Shown: piece after piece, positions 10,410 to 18,149 of the stretch
Layout of the letters: each line of letters opens with the position of its first letter
How positions within the stretch are numbered: the first letter of the stretch is position 1
Origin: CAYMAT01 sp964388495
Lineage (GTDB): Bacteria > Patescibacteriota > Gracilibacteria > Peribacterales > Peribacteraceae
Assembly (NCBI GenBank): GCA_964388495.1
Contig: CAYMAT010000004.1
Span: 1 to 40,881 of the forward strand
Length of the DNA: 40,881 nucleotides
Reading direction: 5' to 3'
Notes under the pieces: model-generated
Seen by the model: the letters and a program-made list of their open reading frames with translations, nothing else
The model's database searches: none
What the model was told of the DNA's origin: nothing
Position numbers and translations under genes: made by a program

Positions 10410-11534
10410 TTATTGTGCAGCATTTGGCAATTCCTTAAAAAAAGCCGCGAATTTGGCGCCCACCACATCCCAACTGAATTCTTTCTCCATACGCTCCCTT
10501 GCCGCCACTCCCAGCGCCACGCGTTTGGCAGGATCCTCCATAAGCCTGCGTACGTGTGCCCGCAGGGCCTCACGGTCTTTTGGGGGAAACAGCAGGCCGG
10601 AGATCCCGTTTTGGATCAGGAAGCTGTTGCCCCCCACATCCGTCACGATGCATGCGCAGGAGCTGGCCATAGCCTCCATGATGGCGTTACTCAGGCCTTC
10701 GCTGTGGCTCGGCATCACAAAAATATCGGTTTTACCAAGGATGGCCGGCACGTCTTTACGCAGTCCTGTAAATACAACGTCATTACGATACTGTTCCACA
10801 AGAGGATGGTTTTCTTTGTACCAACCCACCACCTGAATAGTAATGTCCGGGAACATTTTTTTGAGAGGCACCGCCGCGGCAAGAAAATCATCAACACCTT
10901 TTACGGATTCCAGACGACCGATATACGTGACGGTCAATTTGTCCGCCGTCTTTGAGAGATCGGTTTGCTTTGCGTAGGGACTGGGATCGATTCCCGTGGG
11001 AATCACCGTGCTCTTGTGGTCCACATGCAAAAACTTCAGAAGTTTCTCGGGTTGCGGATGGAAAAAGACGATGCGCTGCGCGCACAGCATGATCAGCCAG
11101 CCTGCGGTCCAGGCGTACACGCGTGAAGCCAATCTAAAAAGAAGACTCCTGCCCCACCACGTCATGCCTACCAGGGCATCGGTAAGGAGAATGACTTTCT
11201 TGCCGGTGACAGCAAGTGCAATGACGCTGAAGGACGACCAAAACAGAATCTTGTTGCAGACGATAATATCCGGCTTCTCGTCTTTTATAATCCTTCGCAC
11301 CATGCCTGTGAATCCGGGTGCTATGCCGTAATTCCAGGGATCCGGCAGGAAGATGTCTTTTTTTCTGTACAGCGTAAGCGTGGGGGAGACTTCCTCGCGC
11401 GATGTCTCCGCGCCCATGCAGGCAACCACCACCTTGTAGCCTATCCTCTGCCACAGGTCGGCCAGCTTGAAACTGCTCACCATCCAGCGGTGCTCTTCCT
11501 TCCAGTACGGGCTGATGAGGAGAATGGTTCTCAT
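10410..11534 (-). CDS. GT4 family glycosyltransferase
   Basis: 374 residues. GT-B fold retaining glycosyltransferase: N-terminal LLISPYWKEEHRW, a hydrophobic segment around residues 100-150 that may sit against the membrane, then VTYIGRLESVKGVDDFL, IQVVGWYKENHP and the donor site block MPSHSEGLSNAIMEAMA followed by VTDVGG. Probably acts in surface glycan assembly with the GT4 downstream of it. The start ATG is preceded by CATTCT at only 5 nt, a poor match to the promoter rule seen elsewhere. A 16-bp tandem repeat lies immediately upstream (11535-11566). Confidence 0.9.
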   Translation of the reverse strand: MRTILLISPYWKEEHRWMVSSFKLADLWQRIGYKVVVACMGAETSREEVSPTLTLYRKKDIFLPDPWNYGIAPGFTGMVRRIIKDEKPDIIVCNKILFWSSFSVIALAVTGKKVILLTDALVGMTWWGRSLLFRLASRVYAWTAGWLIMLCAQRIVFFHPQPEKLLKFLHVDHKSTVIPTGIDPSPYAKQTDLSKTADKLTVTYIGRLESVKGVDDFLAAAVPLKKMFPDITIQVVGWYKENHPLVEQYRNDVVFTGLRKDVPAILGKTDIFVMPSHSEGLSNAIMEAMASSCACIVTDVGGNSFLIQNGISGLLFPPKDREALRAHVRRLMEDPAKRVALGVAARERMEKEFSWDVVGAKFAAFFKELPNAAQ

Positions 11535-11566
11535 AAGGCAGAATGGCAGGAAGGCAAAATGGCAGA
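11535..11566. repeat. 16-bp imperfect tandem repeat, two copies
   Basis: AAGGCAGAATGGCAGG is followed directly by AAGGCAAAATGGCAGA and then a decayed AGGCGAGGG. It fills the gap between a GT4 start and the DUF2304 stop. Confidence 0.7.
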
Positions 11567-11578
11567 AGGCGAGGGAAA

Positions 11579-11953
11579 TTACCTGTTGCCTTGCTTACCT
11601 GCTGCCTTGCTATCTTCGTTTATCCCTCCCTCAGCCAAGGAAATCTCGCGCATCAAGCGCGTGTGACGCTGTTCCAGCTCCTCCAGGCGGATGACCAGAT
11701 AAAACACCATGAAGAATAAAATGCCCATGAACGTGACGATGACCGCGTTCTCCTGGTTGGCGATACCCGTGGCGGCGGAGAGGTACGAGAGGGCGTTGGG
11801 GAAGAGCGCGGCTGCGGCAATCGATCCCCAAAAGACCGTCCAGAAAATCGCTTCCATGGCCGTCTTCTTCTTCCGCATCACCAAATTCCACGCGTAAACG
11901 ATGGCGAGCAGGCAGAGGCTGGGGACGACGATCTGGTAGGGGGTAAGGGTCAT
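11579..11953 (-). CDS. DUF2304 family membrane protein
   Basis: 124 residues. Three hydrophobic segments (about 5-20, 35-55, 70-92) are followed by a charged coiled-coil-like tail with RLEELEQRHTRLMREISL, as in DUF2304 proteins. The family is regularly found beside polyprenyl-phosphate sugar synthases of the GT2/DPM1 type, and such a gene lies 290 nt upstream on the same strand, so a partner or anchoring role is likely. I start it at ATG 11953 because TACACT lies 10 nt before it. An upstream in-frame start would add 17 hydrophilic residues and overlap the preceding gene. The last dozen residues are encoded largely by a 16-bp tandem repeat and are probably not conserved. Confidence 0.8.
   Translation of the reverse strand: MTLTPYQIVVPSLCLLAIVYAWNLVMRKKKTAMEAIFWTVFWGSIAAAALFPNALSYLSAATGIANQENAVIVTFMGILFFMVFYLVIRLEELEQRHTRLMREISLAEGGINEDSKAAGKQGNR
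11581..11612. repeat. Second 16-bp tandem repeat, overlapping the DUF2304 C-terminus
   Basis: ACCTGTTGCCTTGCTT is followed directly by ACCTGCTGCCTTGCTA. On the opposite strand the units contain AAGGCA(G/A)CAGGT, related to the AAGGCA units at 11535-11566 but inverted. It encodes most of the last dozen residues (KAAGKQGNR) of the adjacent protein. Confidence 0.65.
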
Positions 11954-11954
11954 T

Positions 11955-12218
11955 TCACAGGTCAGTGTACCCCAGTGATCGGAAAATAATGCGTGAATTT
12001 TCAATGATGTTGGTCAATTCCTGACGATCACTCCCCACAACTTTCAAAGTTACTTTTCGGTTTTCCTTATCCACTTTTACGGTCACCTTGGGATGAAGTT
12101 GCATGGTATCTTCAATAACATCAGGATTTCCTTTTCCATTCGGTAGGCCCATTTGCGCCTGCAGAGTGTCGTAACTGGAATCTGCTTCAAGATTTTCTAC
12201 GGTGCTGTTTATACTCAT
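11955..12218 (-). CDS. Hypothetical protein, 87 residues
   Basis: I do not recognise this family. The protein is soluble and acidic at its N-terminus (residues 1-35), then has a beta-alpha pattern: TVKVDKENRKVTLKVVG followed by an amphipathic helix RQELTNIIENSRIIFRSLGY. The start is supported by TAATGT 6 nt before the ATG. Its TGA lies 1 nt before the preferred ATG of the DUF2304 gene, so the two may be cotranscribed even though the DUF2304 gene has its own possible -10 inside this gene. Confidence 0.7.
   Translation of the reverse strand: MSINSTVENLEADSSYDTLQAQMGLPNGKGNPDVIEDTMQLHPKVTVKVDKENRKVTLKVVGSDRQELTNIIENSRIIFRSLGYTDL
11964..11969 (-). promoter_or_regulatory. -10 element TACACT of the DUF2304 gene
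   Basis: TACACT on the minus strand, 10 nt from the ATG at 11953 and inside the 3' end of the upstream gene. The same hexamer precedes the M16 peptidase gene. Confidence 0.4.
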
Positions 12219-12224
12219 AAAGCC

Positions 12225-12230
12225 ACATTA
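12225..12230 (-). promoter_or_regulatory. -10 element TAATGT of the 87-residue gene
   Basis: TAATGT on the minus strand, 6 nt from the ATG at 12218. Confidence 0.5.
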
Positions 12231-12243
12231 CGCATTTTTGTCA

Positions 12244-12924
12244 TTATCGCAAGAATGATCTCAACAAAATTTTCATGGCTGTGCGCACGCCGCTACTGAA
12301 GGATTGGCCCTTTTTAAGCGTATATTCTGAATAAATGACCTTTGCGGGTATTTCCGCAATCCTCCACCGGTGCACGCCGGCCTCGCGCACAATCTCCGTA
12401 CAGAACTCAAATCCGCGCATTTTCAGCTCAATTTCGCGCAGTGCCTTGGGCCCCAGCGCCTTGTAGCCGGACTGGCTGTCTTGCACCCACATCCCTGCTG
12501 CAAAGAGCGTCACCAGATTACCGATGGCGTTAAACACACGGCGGATGGCGGGGATTTTATTCCTCTGTCCAAAGCGGTTGGCAAAGACGATGTCCGCCGT
12601 GTCTCTTTCGATAGGTTCCAGAAGCCGCGGGATGTCAGCAGGATCATGCTGCTCGTCTGCATCAAGAGTCACAATGACCTGCGCCCCCAACCTGCGTGCT
12701 GCCTCAATGCCGGTCATGGTAGCTGCGCCCGCGCCGGAGTTCTCCACATGACGGATGACCATTGCCCCCGCCTCGCGCGCTGCGTCTCCTGTGTTATCCG
12801 TGCTGCCATCGTCCACCACCACCACTTGTTTCACGTACGGCAGCGCGGCACGCACCACGTTGCCCACGCGAGTGGCCTCGTTATAGGCGGGGATGATGGC
12901 AATGACGGAATCGCGGGGAGACAT
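12244..12924 (-). CDS. GT2 family polyprenyl-phosphate sugar synthase (DPM1-like)
   Basis: 226 residues. GT-A fold: AIIPAYNEATRVGNVV (residues 9-24), VVVDDGSTDNT, the SGAGAATMTGIEAA segment and the DxD-like metal site TLDADEQHDP, followed by ANRFGQRNKIPAIRR and SGYKALG. This matches dolichol/undecaprenyl-phosphate mannose or glucose synthases, which load a sugar onto polyprenyl phosphate on the cytoplasmic face. No C-terminal membrane segments are present, so a separate anchor such as the DUF2304 protein downstream makes sense. It lies 18 nt after a GT-C enzyme on the same strand, a natural user of polyprenyl-phosphate-sugar donors. Confidence 0.9.
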   Translation of the reverse strand: MSPRDSVIAIIPAYNEATRVGNVVRAALPYVKQVVVVDDGSTDNTGDAAREAGAMVIRHVENSGAGAATMTGIEAARRLGAQVIVTLDADEQHDPADIPRLLEPIERDTADIVFANRFGQRNKIPAIRRVFNAIGNLVTLFAAGMWVQDSQSGYKALGPKALREIELKMRGFEFCTEIVREAGVHRWRIAEIPAKVIYSEYTLKKGQSFSSGVRTAMKILLRSFLR

Positions 12925-12942
12925 GGGGAGAGGAATGGGGCG

Positions 12943-15726
12943 TTAGGGTATCAGAATGTATCCGATGCCCGCATTGGTATCGCTAATAACCACCTGGACT
13001 CCGGAAGCGGGATTATTCACATATTGCACAAAGGCGTTGACCTTCTGGTGCAGGGAGCCGTTGGGGTCGGACTCGATCGTCGACGTGTTGGTATCAAAGA
13101 CGAAGCTGTTGAACCCCAGGGCTTTGAGGCGCTTGGTGGTGAGGGCTGCATCGCGTTCCTGATAGAGACAGTTGAAGACGTCCAGCTGGTGGTCCGTGAT
13201 ACCGATGACCTGCAGGTTTTTGGGGATGAAGTACGCGATGAATGTGCCGATGCGGTACAGGTACGGGCGGTCCTTGATGGTTTCCGACCGCTCCACGGTC
13301 TGGCGGGCGATGTCGTCATAGTAGGGAATGGTGATCTCCCGCAGGGAATCGGCGGAGATCTTGCCCATGGAATACTCAAAGATGTTGCGCTGCGTCTCCA
13401 GCTGCCACAAACGGTGGCCAAACGCCGTGACCAGCGACAGTCCGATCAGTATTGCCGCGGTGATGCGCGGTCCACGACTGGGCGCTTCCTTAACCAGCAG
13501 TTCCAGGCCAATGCAGAGTCCCAGGAACACGCTGATGCCGTACCAGGGGATGCCGTTGGCCAGCATCATCCACTCAAAGAGGATGAAGCCGGTGGAGACA
13601 AACAGCCAGCGCGCCCAGCGGCCCTTTTCCGTCCAGAAATATCCCAGGAGGAGGAGCAGGGGGAAGAGCAGGAGCGCGGGGATGGTGGTGACGTAGTAGC
13701 CTGCGGAATCAATGTTCATCACCGTGCGCCAGGGGAGGGTCACATAGTGTGACCAGCCCTTTCCATATCCCCAATAACGGTCCAATTCCTCCTTGGCGCC
13801 CGTGGGCGTGCAGGCGGGGTTGTTCTTATTGACCGCCAGTTCCGCGGGGAGCGCTTCATAAATATTGATGGAGGGGGTGAGTGTGTTCTTTGCAGACAGC
13901 TCAAGCTTGGGGATCACGTTTCCGTACGTGATGTTGTCGTGGATAACCCACGGCAGCACGCTGATACTCACTCCCAGTAAAAAGGTGAGGGTCAGAATGG
14001 CATGCATTTTCCCGTGCGCGCGTGCACGGAAGGCGGCGTAGCCCAGACATGTCAGGCCGATGAGCGCACACACCCCCGCAAACACGCTGTTCAGCCACTG
14101 GGGAGCGGTATCGCCGTAAATGCGCTGCGCCAGATCGGAGATGGAAACGAGATTCTTGTAGCCGAAGACCGCGAATGCCAGTGCGAAAATTCCTGCAAAA
14201 GCCTCCCACCCCGCCAAGGCGCCTATCACCACCCCCAGCAGCGGGAAGAGCATCATGACCGCGGTGATTTTCACGGCCAGGGCCATGCCGGCGAAAATGC
14301 CGCCGGTCAAAAGCAGCATCTTCCGTTCGTGCTGGTGTAGCGGCTCCTCGTGCCTTCCAAAGAAACACAGGAAAACCGCCAGTGTGGCCATGGTTCCAAA
14401 GAAGAAGACCGCGTTATCGATCTTCATGTCCGCAAAAGAGAAATGCCCCACGAGCGGCAGGGAGTAATAGAGGAGTGCGGAAAGAACGCCCTCACGCTCG
14501 CCCAGGAACGTTTTGGCCATCGCCCAGATTCCCGCAACGGCCATGAGCCCCGCTGTCCAGTTGACCATCATGGCGGCGGTGGAGCCAAACGCGGAGTCGT
14601 AACCGAAGAGCAGAAAGCCCAGGGACGTGAGATACCCCCAGTCAAACGGTGACATGGTGGGAATGAAAAATCCGTAGCTCACCAGCAGGCGCGGGCGGTT
14701 GAGGTAGCTTCCCAGGTCATCCCATCCTATGGGGAAGGGGCGGACCACTTCCAAAAAATTGAGCGCGATGTAGGTGATGAGCAGCCAGCTCAGCAGCAGC
14801 CGCATGTCGTACCAGGGTCGTTCGTCCTCCCATTCGTGCGTCAGGAGAGTCTTCAGCCAGTACAGCGTCTGCGTGTAGCCGCCCGCCAAAATCGCCGCCA
14901 TGATCACCCAGCCGACCGCGGTGGTGTAGACATGCGCCACAGCCGCCAGCCACAGAACGGCGATGAGCGCGCCCGCTCCCATGGCTCCGCTGAAAACGGT
15001 TTCCAGGAGCAGCGTGCGGGGGCGCCATTTGAGGAGCGTTAATATGCCCCGTCCCAGCACCAGGAATTCCAGGATAAGCAGCAGCACAAAGAGCATCTGC
15101 GGCACCACGCGCGCAAAGAACGCCTTCTGCACGCAGAATTCGGAGAAGGTGTAGACCCTGGCCCCGCTCTCATATTGCTGGTCCGTGGGGTTCAGGCATC
15201 CCTGCGACTGCAGGCTGCCAAATTCCTCCTGCAGCGTGGAGAGCGCCTGTGCGCTGATGGTGGGGTACGTGTCCTTGGTGGGTTCCGGATACATGCGGAC
15301 AGAGCGTCCGTCCACGGTGCCCAGGCTGAAGCACAGGTTGATGAGCCAGACGGAGGCGATCATGAGACCCAGCACTTTCCAGGGTTTCCAGGTAAAGGAA
15401 ATGATCGCGCTTCCGTTGCGGGACCCCCGCCACAGAACATATCCGGCGTAGGCCAGGGCAAAAATAATCGCGTAGCCCAGAAACGGCGCCGCGCGTTCCA
15501 GTGTGTAGAAAACGACGGGGAGCAAAGCCTGTATCCCCCGCTGCAGGTAGCACAGGTTGGCGCCGGGAGCACACTCCGCCGGCGTGATGTTGGCGTAGAG
15601 CTGGTCGCTCAGAAGGGCGCTGCCGTGTACGGGCACCCCCATGTACACCAGTGCGGAATATCCTCCCCACAGGACGAGAAGGATAAAGAGGCCGAGCCCC
15701 AGATTTTTGCGGGTGTTGTCAGTCAT
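12943..15726 (-). CDS. Large GT-C (PMT/ArnT-like) membrane glycosyltransferase, 927 residues
   Basis: Many membrane segments. The GT-C acidic motif appears as GWDDLGSY at residues 334-341 and a second acidic site as DMKID at 433-437, the layout of PMT_2/ArnT-like enzymes that move sugars from polyprenyl phosphate to acceptors outside the cytoplasm. It is unusual that about 330 residues with some six hydrophobic segments precede the first acidic motif, which normally follows the first membrane helix. This N-terminal region also holds an exported-looking loop with paired cysteines (near 176 and 198). The last ~180 residues are hydrophilic and probably extracytoplasmic. ATG 15726 has TAGAAT 7 nt upstream. 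The downstream GT2 probably makes its donor. Substrate unknown. Confidence 0.8.
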   Translation of the reverse strand: MTDNTRKNLGLGLFILLVLWGGYSALVYMGVPVHGSALLSDQLYANITPAECAPGANLCYLQRGIQALLPVVFYTLERAAPFLGYAIIFALAYAGYVLWRGSRNGSAIISFTWKPWKVLGLMIASVWLINLCFSLGTVDGRSVRMYPEPTKDTYPTISAQALSTLQEEFGSLQSQGCLNPTDQQYESGARVYTFSEFCVQKAFFARVVPQMLFVLLLILEFLVLGRGILTLLKWRPRTLLLETVFSGAMGAGALIAVLWLAAVAHVYTTAVGWVIMAAILAGGYTQTLYWLKTLLTHEWEDERPWYDMRLLLSWLLITYIALNFLEVVRPFPIGWDDLGSYLNRPRLLVSYGFFIPTMSPFDWGYLTSLGFLLFGYDSAFGSTAAMMVNWTAGLMAVAGIWAMAKTFLGEREGVLSALLYYSLPLVGHFSFADMKIDNAVFFFGTMATLAVFLCFFGRHEEPLHQHERKMLLLTGGIFAGMALAVKITAVMMLFPLLGVVIGALAGWEAFAGIFALAFAVFGYKNLVSISDLAQRIYGDTAPQWLNSVFAGVCALIGLTCLGYAAFRARAHGKMHAILTLTFLLGVSISVLPWVIHDNITYGNVIPKLELSAKNTLTPSINIYEALPAELAVNKNNPACTPTGAKEELDRYWGYGKGWSHYVTLPWRTVMNIDSAGYYVTTIPALLLFPLLLLLGYFWTEKGRWARWLFVSTGFILFEWMMLANGIPWYGISVFLGLCIGLELLVKEAPSRGPRITAAILIGLSLVTAFGHRLWQLETQRNIFEYSMGKISADSLREITIPYYDDIARQTVERSETIKDRPYLYRIGTFIAYFIPKNLQVIGITDHQLDVFNCLYQERDAALTTKRLKALGFNSFVFDTNTSTIESDPNGSLHQKVNAFVQYVNNPASGVQVVISDTNAGIGYILIP

Positions 15727-15733
15727 CCCGGGG

Positions 15734-15739
15734 ATTCTA
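15734..15739 (-). promoter_or_regulatory. -10 element TAGAAT of the GT-C operon
   Basis: TAGAAT on the minus strand, 7 nt from the ATG at 15726. Divergent to the sufS -10, with only 55 nt between the two start codons. Confidence 0.5.
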
Positions 15740-15766
15740 GCGCCTGCGGAGCGGGCAAAGAAGGGC

Positions 15767-15772
15767 TATACT
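15767..15772 (+). promoter_or_regulatory. -10 element TATACT of sufS
   Basis: TATACT ends 9 nt before the sufS ATG. No good -35 at 17 nt. Confidence 0.5.
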
Positions 15773-15781
15773 GCTTTCTCC

Positions 15782-17005
15782 ATGGCCTTTCACTCCGCTT
15801 CCATCCGCGGGCAATTCCCCATCCTGGATCGAAAGGTCACAGACCAGCCGCTTACCTACCTGGACTGGGCCGCTACGGGGCAAATGCCGGAGCCTGTTCT
15901 GGAGGCAATGGATCGATTCGGCAGGCAATCGCGCGGTAACGTGCACCGGGGTATGCACGTGCTGGCGGAGGAATCCACCGTGGCCTATGAAAACGCGCGC
16001 ACGACGGTCCAAAAATTCCTGAATGCCGCGCGTCCCGAGGAAATCGTCTTCACCAAGAGCTGTACGGAGGCCATCAATCTTGTGGCCCGTGGCATCGATT
16101 GTAAAAAAGGCGATGCCATCGTCGTCACGGAGCTGGAGCACCACAGCAATATCGTTCCGTGGCTGCAATTGCGGGAGAGGAAGGGGGTCGAGGTTCTCTG
16201 GGTCGACTGTGACGAGCGGGGAACGCTCAATCTGGACCAGTTGAGGGGTTATCTCCGGCAAGGGAATGTCAAACTCGTGAGCGTCACGGCGCAGAGTAAT
16301 GTGCTGGGTGTGTGTCCGCCTCTCGCGGAGATCATCACAATGTCGCACCAAGAAGGTGCGCTGGTGCTGATTGACGCCGCGCAGTCCATCGCACACCACA
16401 AGACCGATGTGCAGGCGCTCGACTGCGATTTCCTCGCATTCTCCGGTCACAAACTCTACGGGCCCACGGGGATTGGGGTTCTCTATGGCAAAAAGAAAAT
16501 GCTGCAATCGATGTCTGCATTTTTGGGAGGAGGCATGATGATCCGTGAAGTGACCAAAGAAGGTTTCAGCGCGGCCGATCTCCCGCAGAAATTCGAGGCC
16601 GGCACGCCACCTGTCACGGAAGCCGTGGGCCTTGCGGCGGCAATCGATTGGATCTCGCAGTTCGATTGGAAAGACATCGAAGCGCACGAACAGGCACTCA
16701 TCGCTGACGCGCTCAAGGCTCTCCAGTCCATTCCCGGCATCACCGTACTGGGCCCGGCAGCGGCCGATCAGATCTCGGGTTGCATCAGCTTCATCGTGGA
16801 CGGAGTACACCCGCATGACCTTACGGAAATCTTGGGCCGTCAGGGTATCTGCCTCCGTGCGGGCCACCACTGTGCGCAGGTGTTGCACAAAAGACTCGGC
16901 GTGGGTTCTTCCACGCGGTTGTCGGTGGGATTGCCAACGACAAAAGAGGAAATAGGGCGTTTGGTAGAGGAATTGCCTAGGGCAATTGCGCTTTTATACG
17001 CATGA
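15782..17005 (+). CDS. sufS: Cysteine desulfurase SufS
   Basis: 407 residues. PLP enzyme that removes sulfur from L-cysteine as a persulfide for Fe-S cluster assembly in the cytoplasm. Seen: N-terminal YLDWAATGQMP, NVHRGMH, KSCTEAINLVA, the PLP lysine Lys224 in FSGHKLYGPTGIG and the catalytic Cys364 in RAGHHCAQ, typical of the SufS/CsdA class. The frame is open further upstream to 15641, but homology begins at the ATG chosen, which has TATACT 9 nt before it. sufU lies 0.5 kb downstream on the same strand with an unrelated minus-strand gene between them. The convergent gap to that gene is 2 nt. No SufBCD genes are in the window. Confidence 0.95.
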   Translation: MAFHSASIRGQFPILDRKVTDQPLTYLDWAATGQMPEPVLEAMDRFGRQSRGNVHRGMHVLAEESTVAYENARTTVQKFLNAARPEEIVFTKSCTEAINLVARGIDCKKGDAIVVTELEHHSNIVPWLQLRERKGVEVLWVDCDERGTLNLDQLRGYLRQGNVKLVSVTAQSNVLGVCPPLAEIITMSHQEGALVLIDAAQSIAHHKTDVQALDCDFLAFSGHKLYGPTGIGVLYGKKKMLQSMSAFLGGGMMIREVTKEGFSAADLPQKFEAGTPPVTEAVGLAAAIDWISQFDWKDIEAHEQALIADALKALQSIPGITVLGPAAADQISGCISFIVDGVHPHDLTEILGRQGICLRAGHHCAQVLHKRLGVGSSTRLSVGLPTTKEEIGRLVEELPRAIALLYA

Positions 17006-17007
17006 AT

Positions 17008-17463
17008 TCATGAGAGGATCTCATCGATCTTCTCCATGAATTTGTTATTCAGATTTTGAATTTCTTGAAGCGCCGTCTGATCCATGACGTTGGCCACATG
17101 TGCCGGGAGATCTTCTATTGCCTGGAGCGGCGCACGCATTTCGCGTGCGTCAGCCTGCGTTAGATTGTGCAGTTTTCTGGCGCTGATGCGCATCAGCTTT
17201 GCTGCGGTAGCAAATCTCTTGAGGGCAAAAAAATCCTGTTCGAGCTTGAGGATTCTGCTACTGGGAGGTTCAAGTTTTTTGAGCGCAGCAATCTGCGCAT
17301 CGCACTCTTGCTCTACAAGCTTGTAGTTACCGGAGTGGATATAATCGGCGGCAGTCTTCAATTTTTGCTCAATTCCATCCACCACCTCATGAGGGACAAT
17401 GAGTGCTGTTATGGGCTCTTCGCTTTCGGGCACGTTGTTGTCGCCGGTCTGTATCGTATCCAT
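17008..17463 (-). CDS. Hypothetical helical protein between sufS and sufU
   Basis: 151 residues, family not recognised. Predicted nearly all alpha-helical with heptad-like spacing (KLKTAADYIHSGNYKLVEQ, then helices rich in Leu/Lys/Ala and a C-terminal LNNKFMEKIDEILS), without membrane segments or cysteines. The start is fixed at ATG 17463 by a perfect TATAAT 6 nt upstream. A start at 17484 would put that box inside the coding region. Its position between sufS and sufU on the opposite strand, divergent from sufU, may be accidental. Confidence 0.75.
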   Translation of the reverse strand: MDTIQTGDNNVPESEEPITALIVPHEVVDGIEQKLKTAADYIHSGNYKLVEQECDAQIAALKKLEPPSSRILKLEQDFFALKRFATAAKLMRISARKLHNLTQADAREMRAPLQAIEDLPAHVANVMDQTALQEIQNLNNKFMEKIDEILS

Positions 17464-17469
17464 AAAAGT

Positions 17470-17491
17470 ATTATATAATAACATATAAATA
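17470..17491 (-). promoter_or_regulatory. Consensus -10 TATAAT of the helical-protein gene
   Basis: Perfect TATAAT on the minus strand (17470-17475), 6 nt from the ATG, with TTGCTT as a -35 candidate 16 nt further upstream (17492-17497). The region is AT-rich and back to back with the sufU promoter. Confidence 0.65.
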
Positions 17492-17504
17492 AAGCAAGTG
17501 CTGC

Positions 17505-17510
17505 TATACT
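17505..17510 (+). promoter_or_regulatory. -10 element TATACT of sufU
   Basis: TATACT ends 7 nt before the sufU ATG, so the transcript should begin at or next to the start codon. Confidence 0.6.
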
Positions 17511-17517
17511 GGCATCA

Positions 17518-17922
17518 ATGGACCTCTACGCCGAGCAAATTCTTGAGCATTACCGCAATCCGCAGCATACCGGGCTTTTGCAGAAGCCTTCTGTCACGCA
17601 TGAGGAAGTGAATCTCAGCTGCGGGGATTCCGTCACGCTGTCGCTCCACATTAAAGACGGCGTTATCCAGGGTATTGGATGGGTGGGAACCGGTTGCGCA
17701 ATCAGTCAGGCTGCTATGTCCATGCTGTCAGAGACGCTCGCAGGCATGCAGACGGAAAAGGCCGCACAGTTAACTCCGGCGGATATCCACGCATTGCTTG
17801 GGGTTCCCGTGGGCCCGCGCCGTACCAAATGCGCACTTCTTGGGCTGCACACGCTCAAGAATGCCCTTCATTCCCTGGCAGGCACGCCCTCTCAGGACTG
17901 GAGTGAGACCGTTACGGGTTAG
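17518..17922 (+). CDS. sufU: Iron-sulfur cluster scaffold/sulfur acceptor SufU
   Basis: 134 residues, an IscU-fold protein of the SufU type. It takes persulfide sulfur from SufS and passes it to Fe-S assembly. The three conserved cysteines are visible: Cys35 in LSCGDSV with Asp37, Cys60 in GTGCAISQAAMS, and Cys105 in RRTKCALLG. The insertion between the second and third cysteines (residues 76-100) is the SufU-type extension absent from IscU. The N-terminal LYAEQILEHYRNPQ is the family signature. Expected to act with the nearby SufS. Followed by tRNA-Thr on the same strand. Confidence 0.93.
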   Translation: MDLYAEQILEHYRNPQHTGLLQKPSVTHEEVNLSCGDSVTLSLHIKDGVIQGIGWVGTGCAISQAAMSMLSETLAGMQTEKAAQLTPADIHALLGVPVGPRRTKCALLGLHTLKNALHSLAGTPSQDWSETVTG

Positions 17923-17923
17923 C

Positions 17924-17953
17924 TTGTGACGGGTAAAGGGGAACTGGTAGGGT
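17924..17953 (+). promoter_or_regulatory. Possible tRNA-Thr promoter
   Basis: TTGTGA (17924-17929) and TAGGGT (17948-17953) are 18 nt apart, and the -10 ends 21 nt before the mature tRNA 5' end. Weak matches; read-through from sufU is the alternative. Confidence 0.3.
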
Positions 17954-17974
17954 GTCTCGGCTCGGAAACGATAG

Positions 17975-18049
17975 GCCGTTGTAGCTCAGTGGTAGAGCAC
18001 GTCCATGGTAAGGACGGGGTCACGGGTTCAATCCCCGTCAACGGCTCCA
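17975..18049 (+). tRNA. tRNA-Thr(GGT) with encoded CCA
   Basis: The acceptor stem GCCGTTG pairs with CAACGGC. The anticodon stem CGTCC/GGACG encloses loop ATGGTAA with anticodon GGT, reading ACC/ACU threonine codons. The T arm contains GGTTCAATC. Discriminator T is followed by CCA encoded in the genome. All arms fold normally. Confidence 0.95.
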
Positions 18050-18051
18050 GC

Positions 18052-18139
18052 CTTCGCGCAGTCGAACACTGCGCTACGGCCGGCAAGCCATCTGACTTCG
18101 CGCAGTCAGGCACTGCGCTACGGCCGGCAAGCCATCTGT
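18052..18139. repeat. 44-bp direct repeat, two copies, each with a 7-bp-stem hairpin
   Basis: Units 18052-18095 and 18096-18139 are nearly identical. Each contains GCGCAGT, a 5-nt loop, then ACTGCGC. The loops differ (CGAAC versus CAGGC) while the stems are kept, which suggests selection on structure. A shared CTACGGCCGGCAAGCCATCTG follows each hairpin. Placed directly after tRNA-Thr, it could be the 3' end/terminator region of that transcript or a small interspersed repeat element. Confidence 0.75.
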
Positions 18140-18149
18140 ATTTTGAATT

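Noticed and set aside
12370..13752. 460-codon plus-strand open frame opposite the GT2 and GT-C genes
   Set aside because: Runs across two genes with clear family motifs on the minus strand; its translation is compositionally odd and lacks motifs.
15641..15781. N-terminal extension of SufS
   Set aside because: It runs antisense through the start of the large GT-C gene; ATG 15782 matches both family start and promoter spacing.
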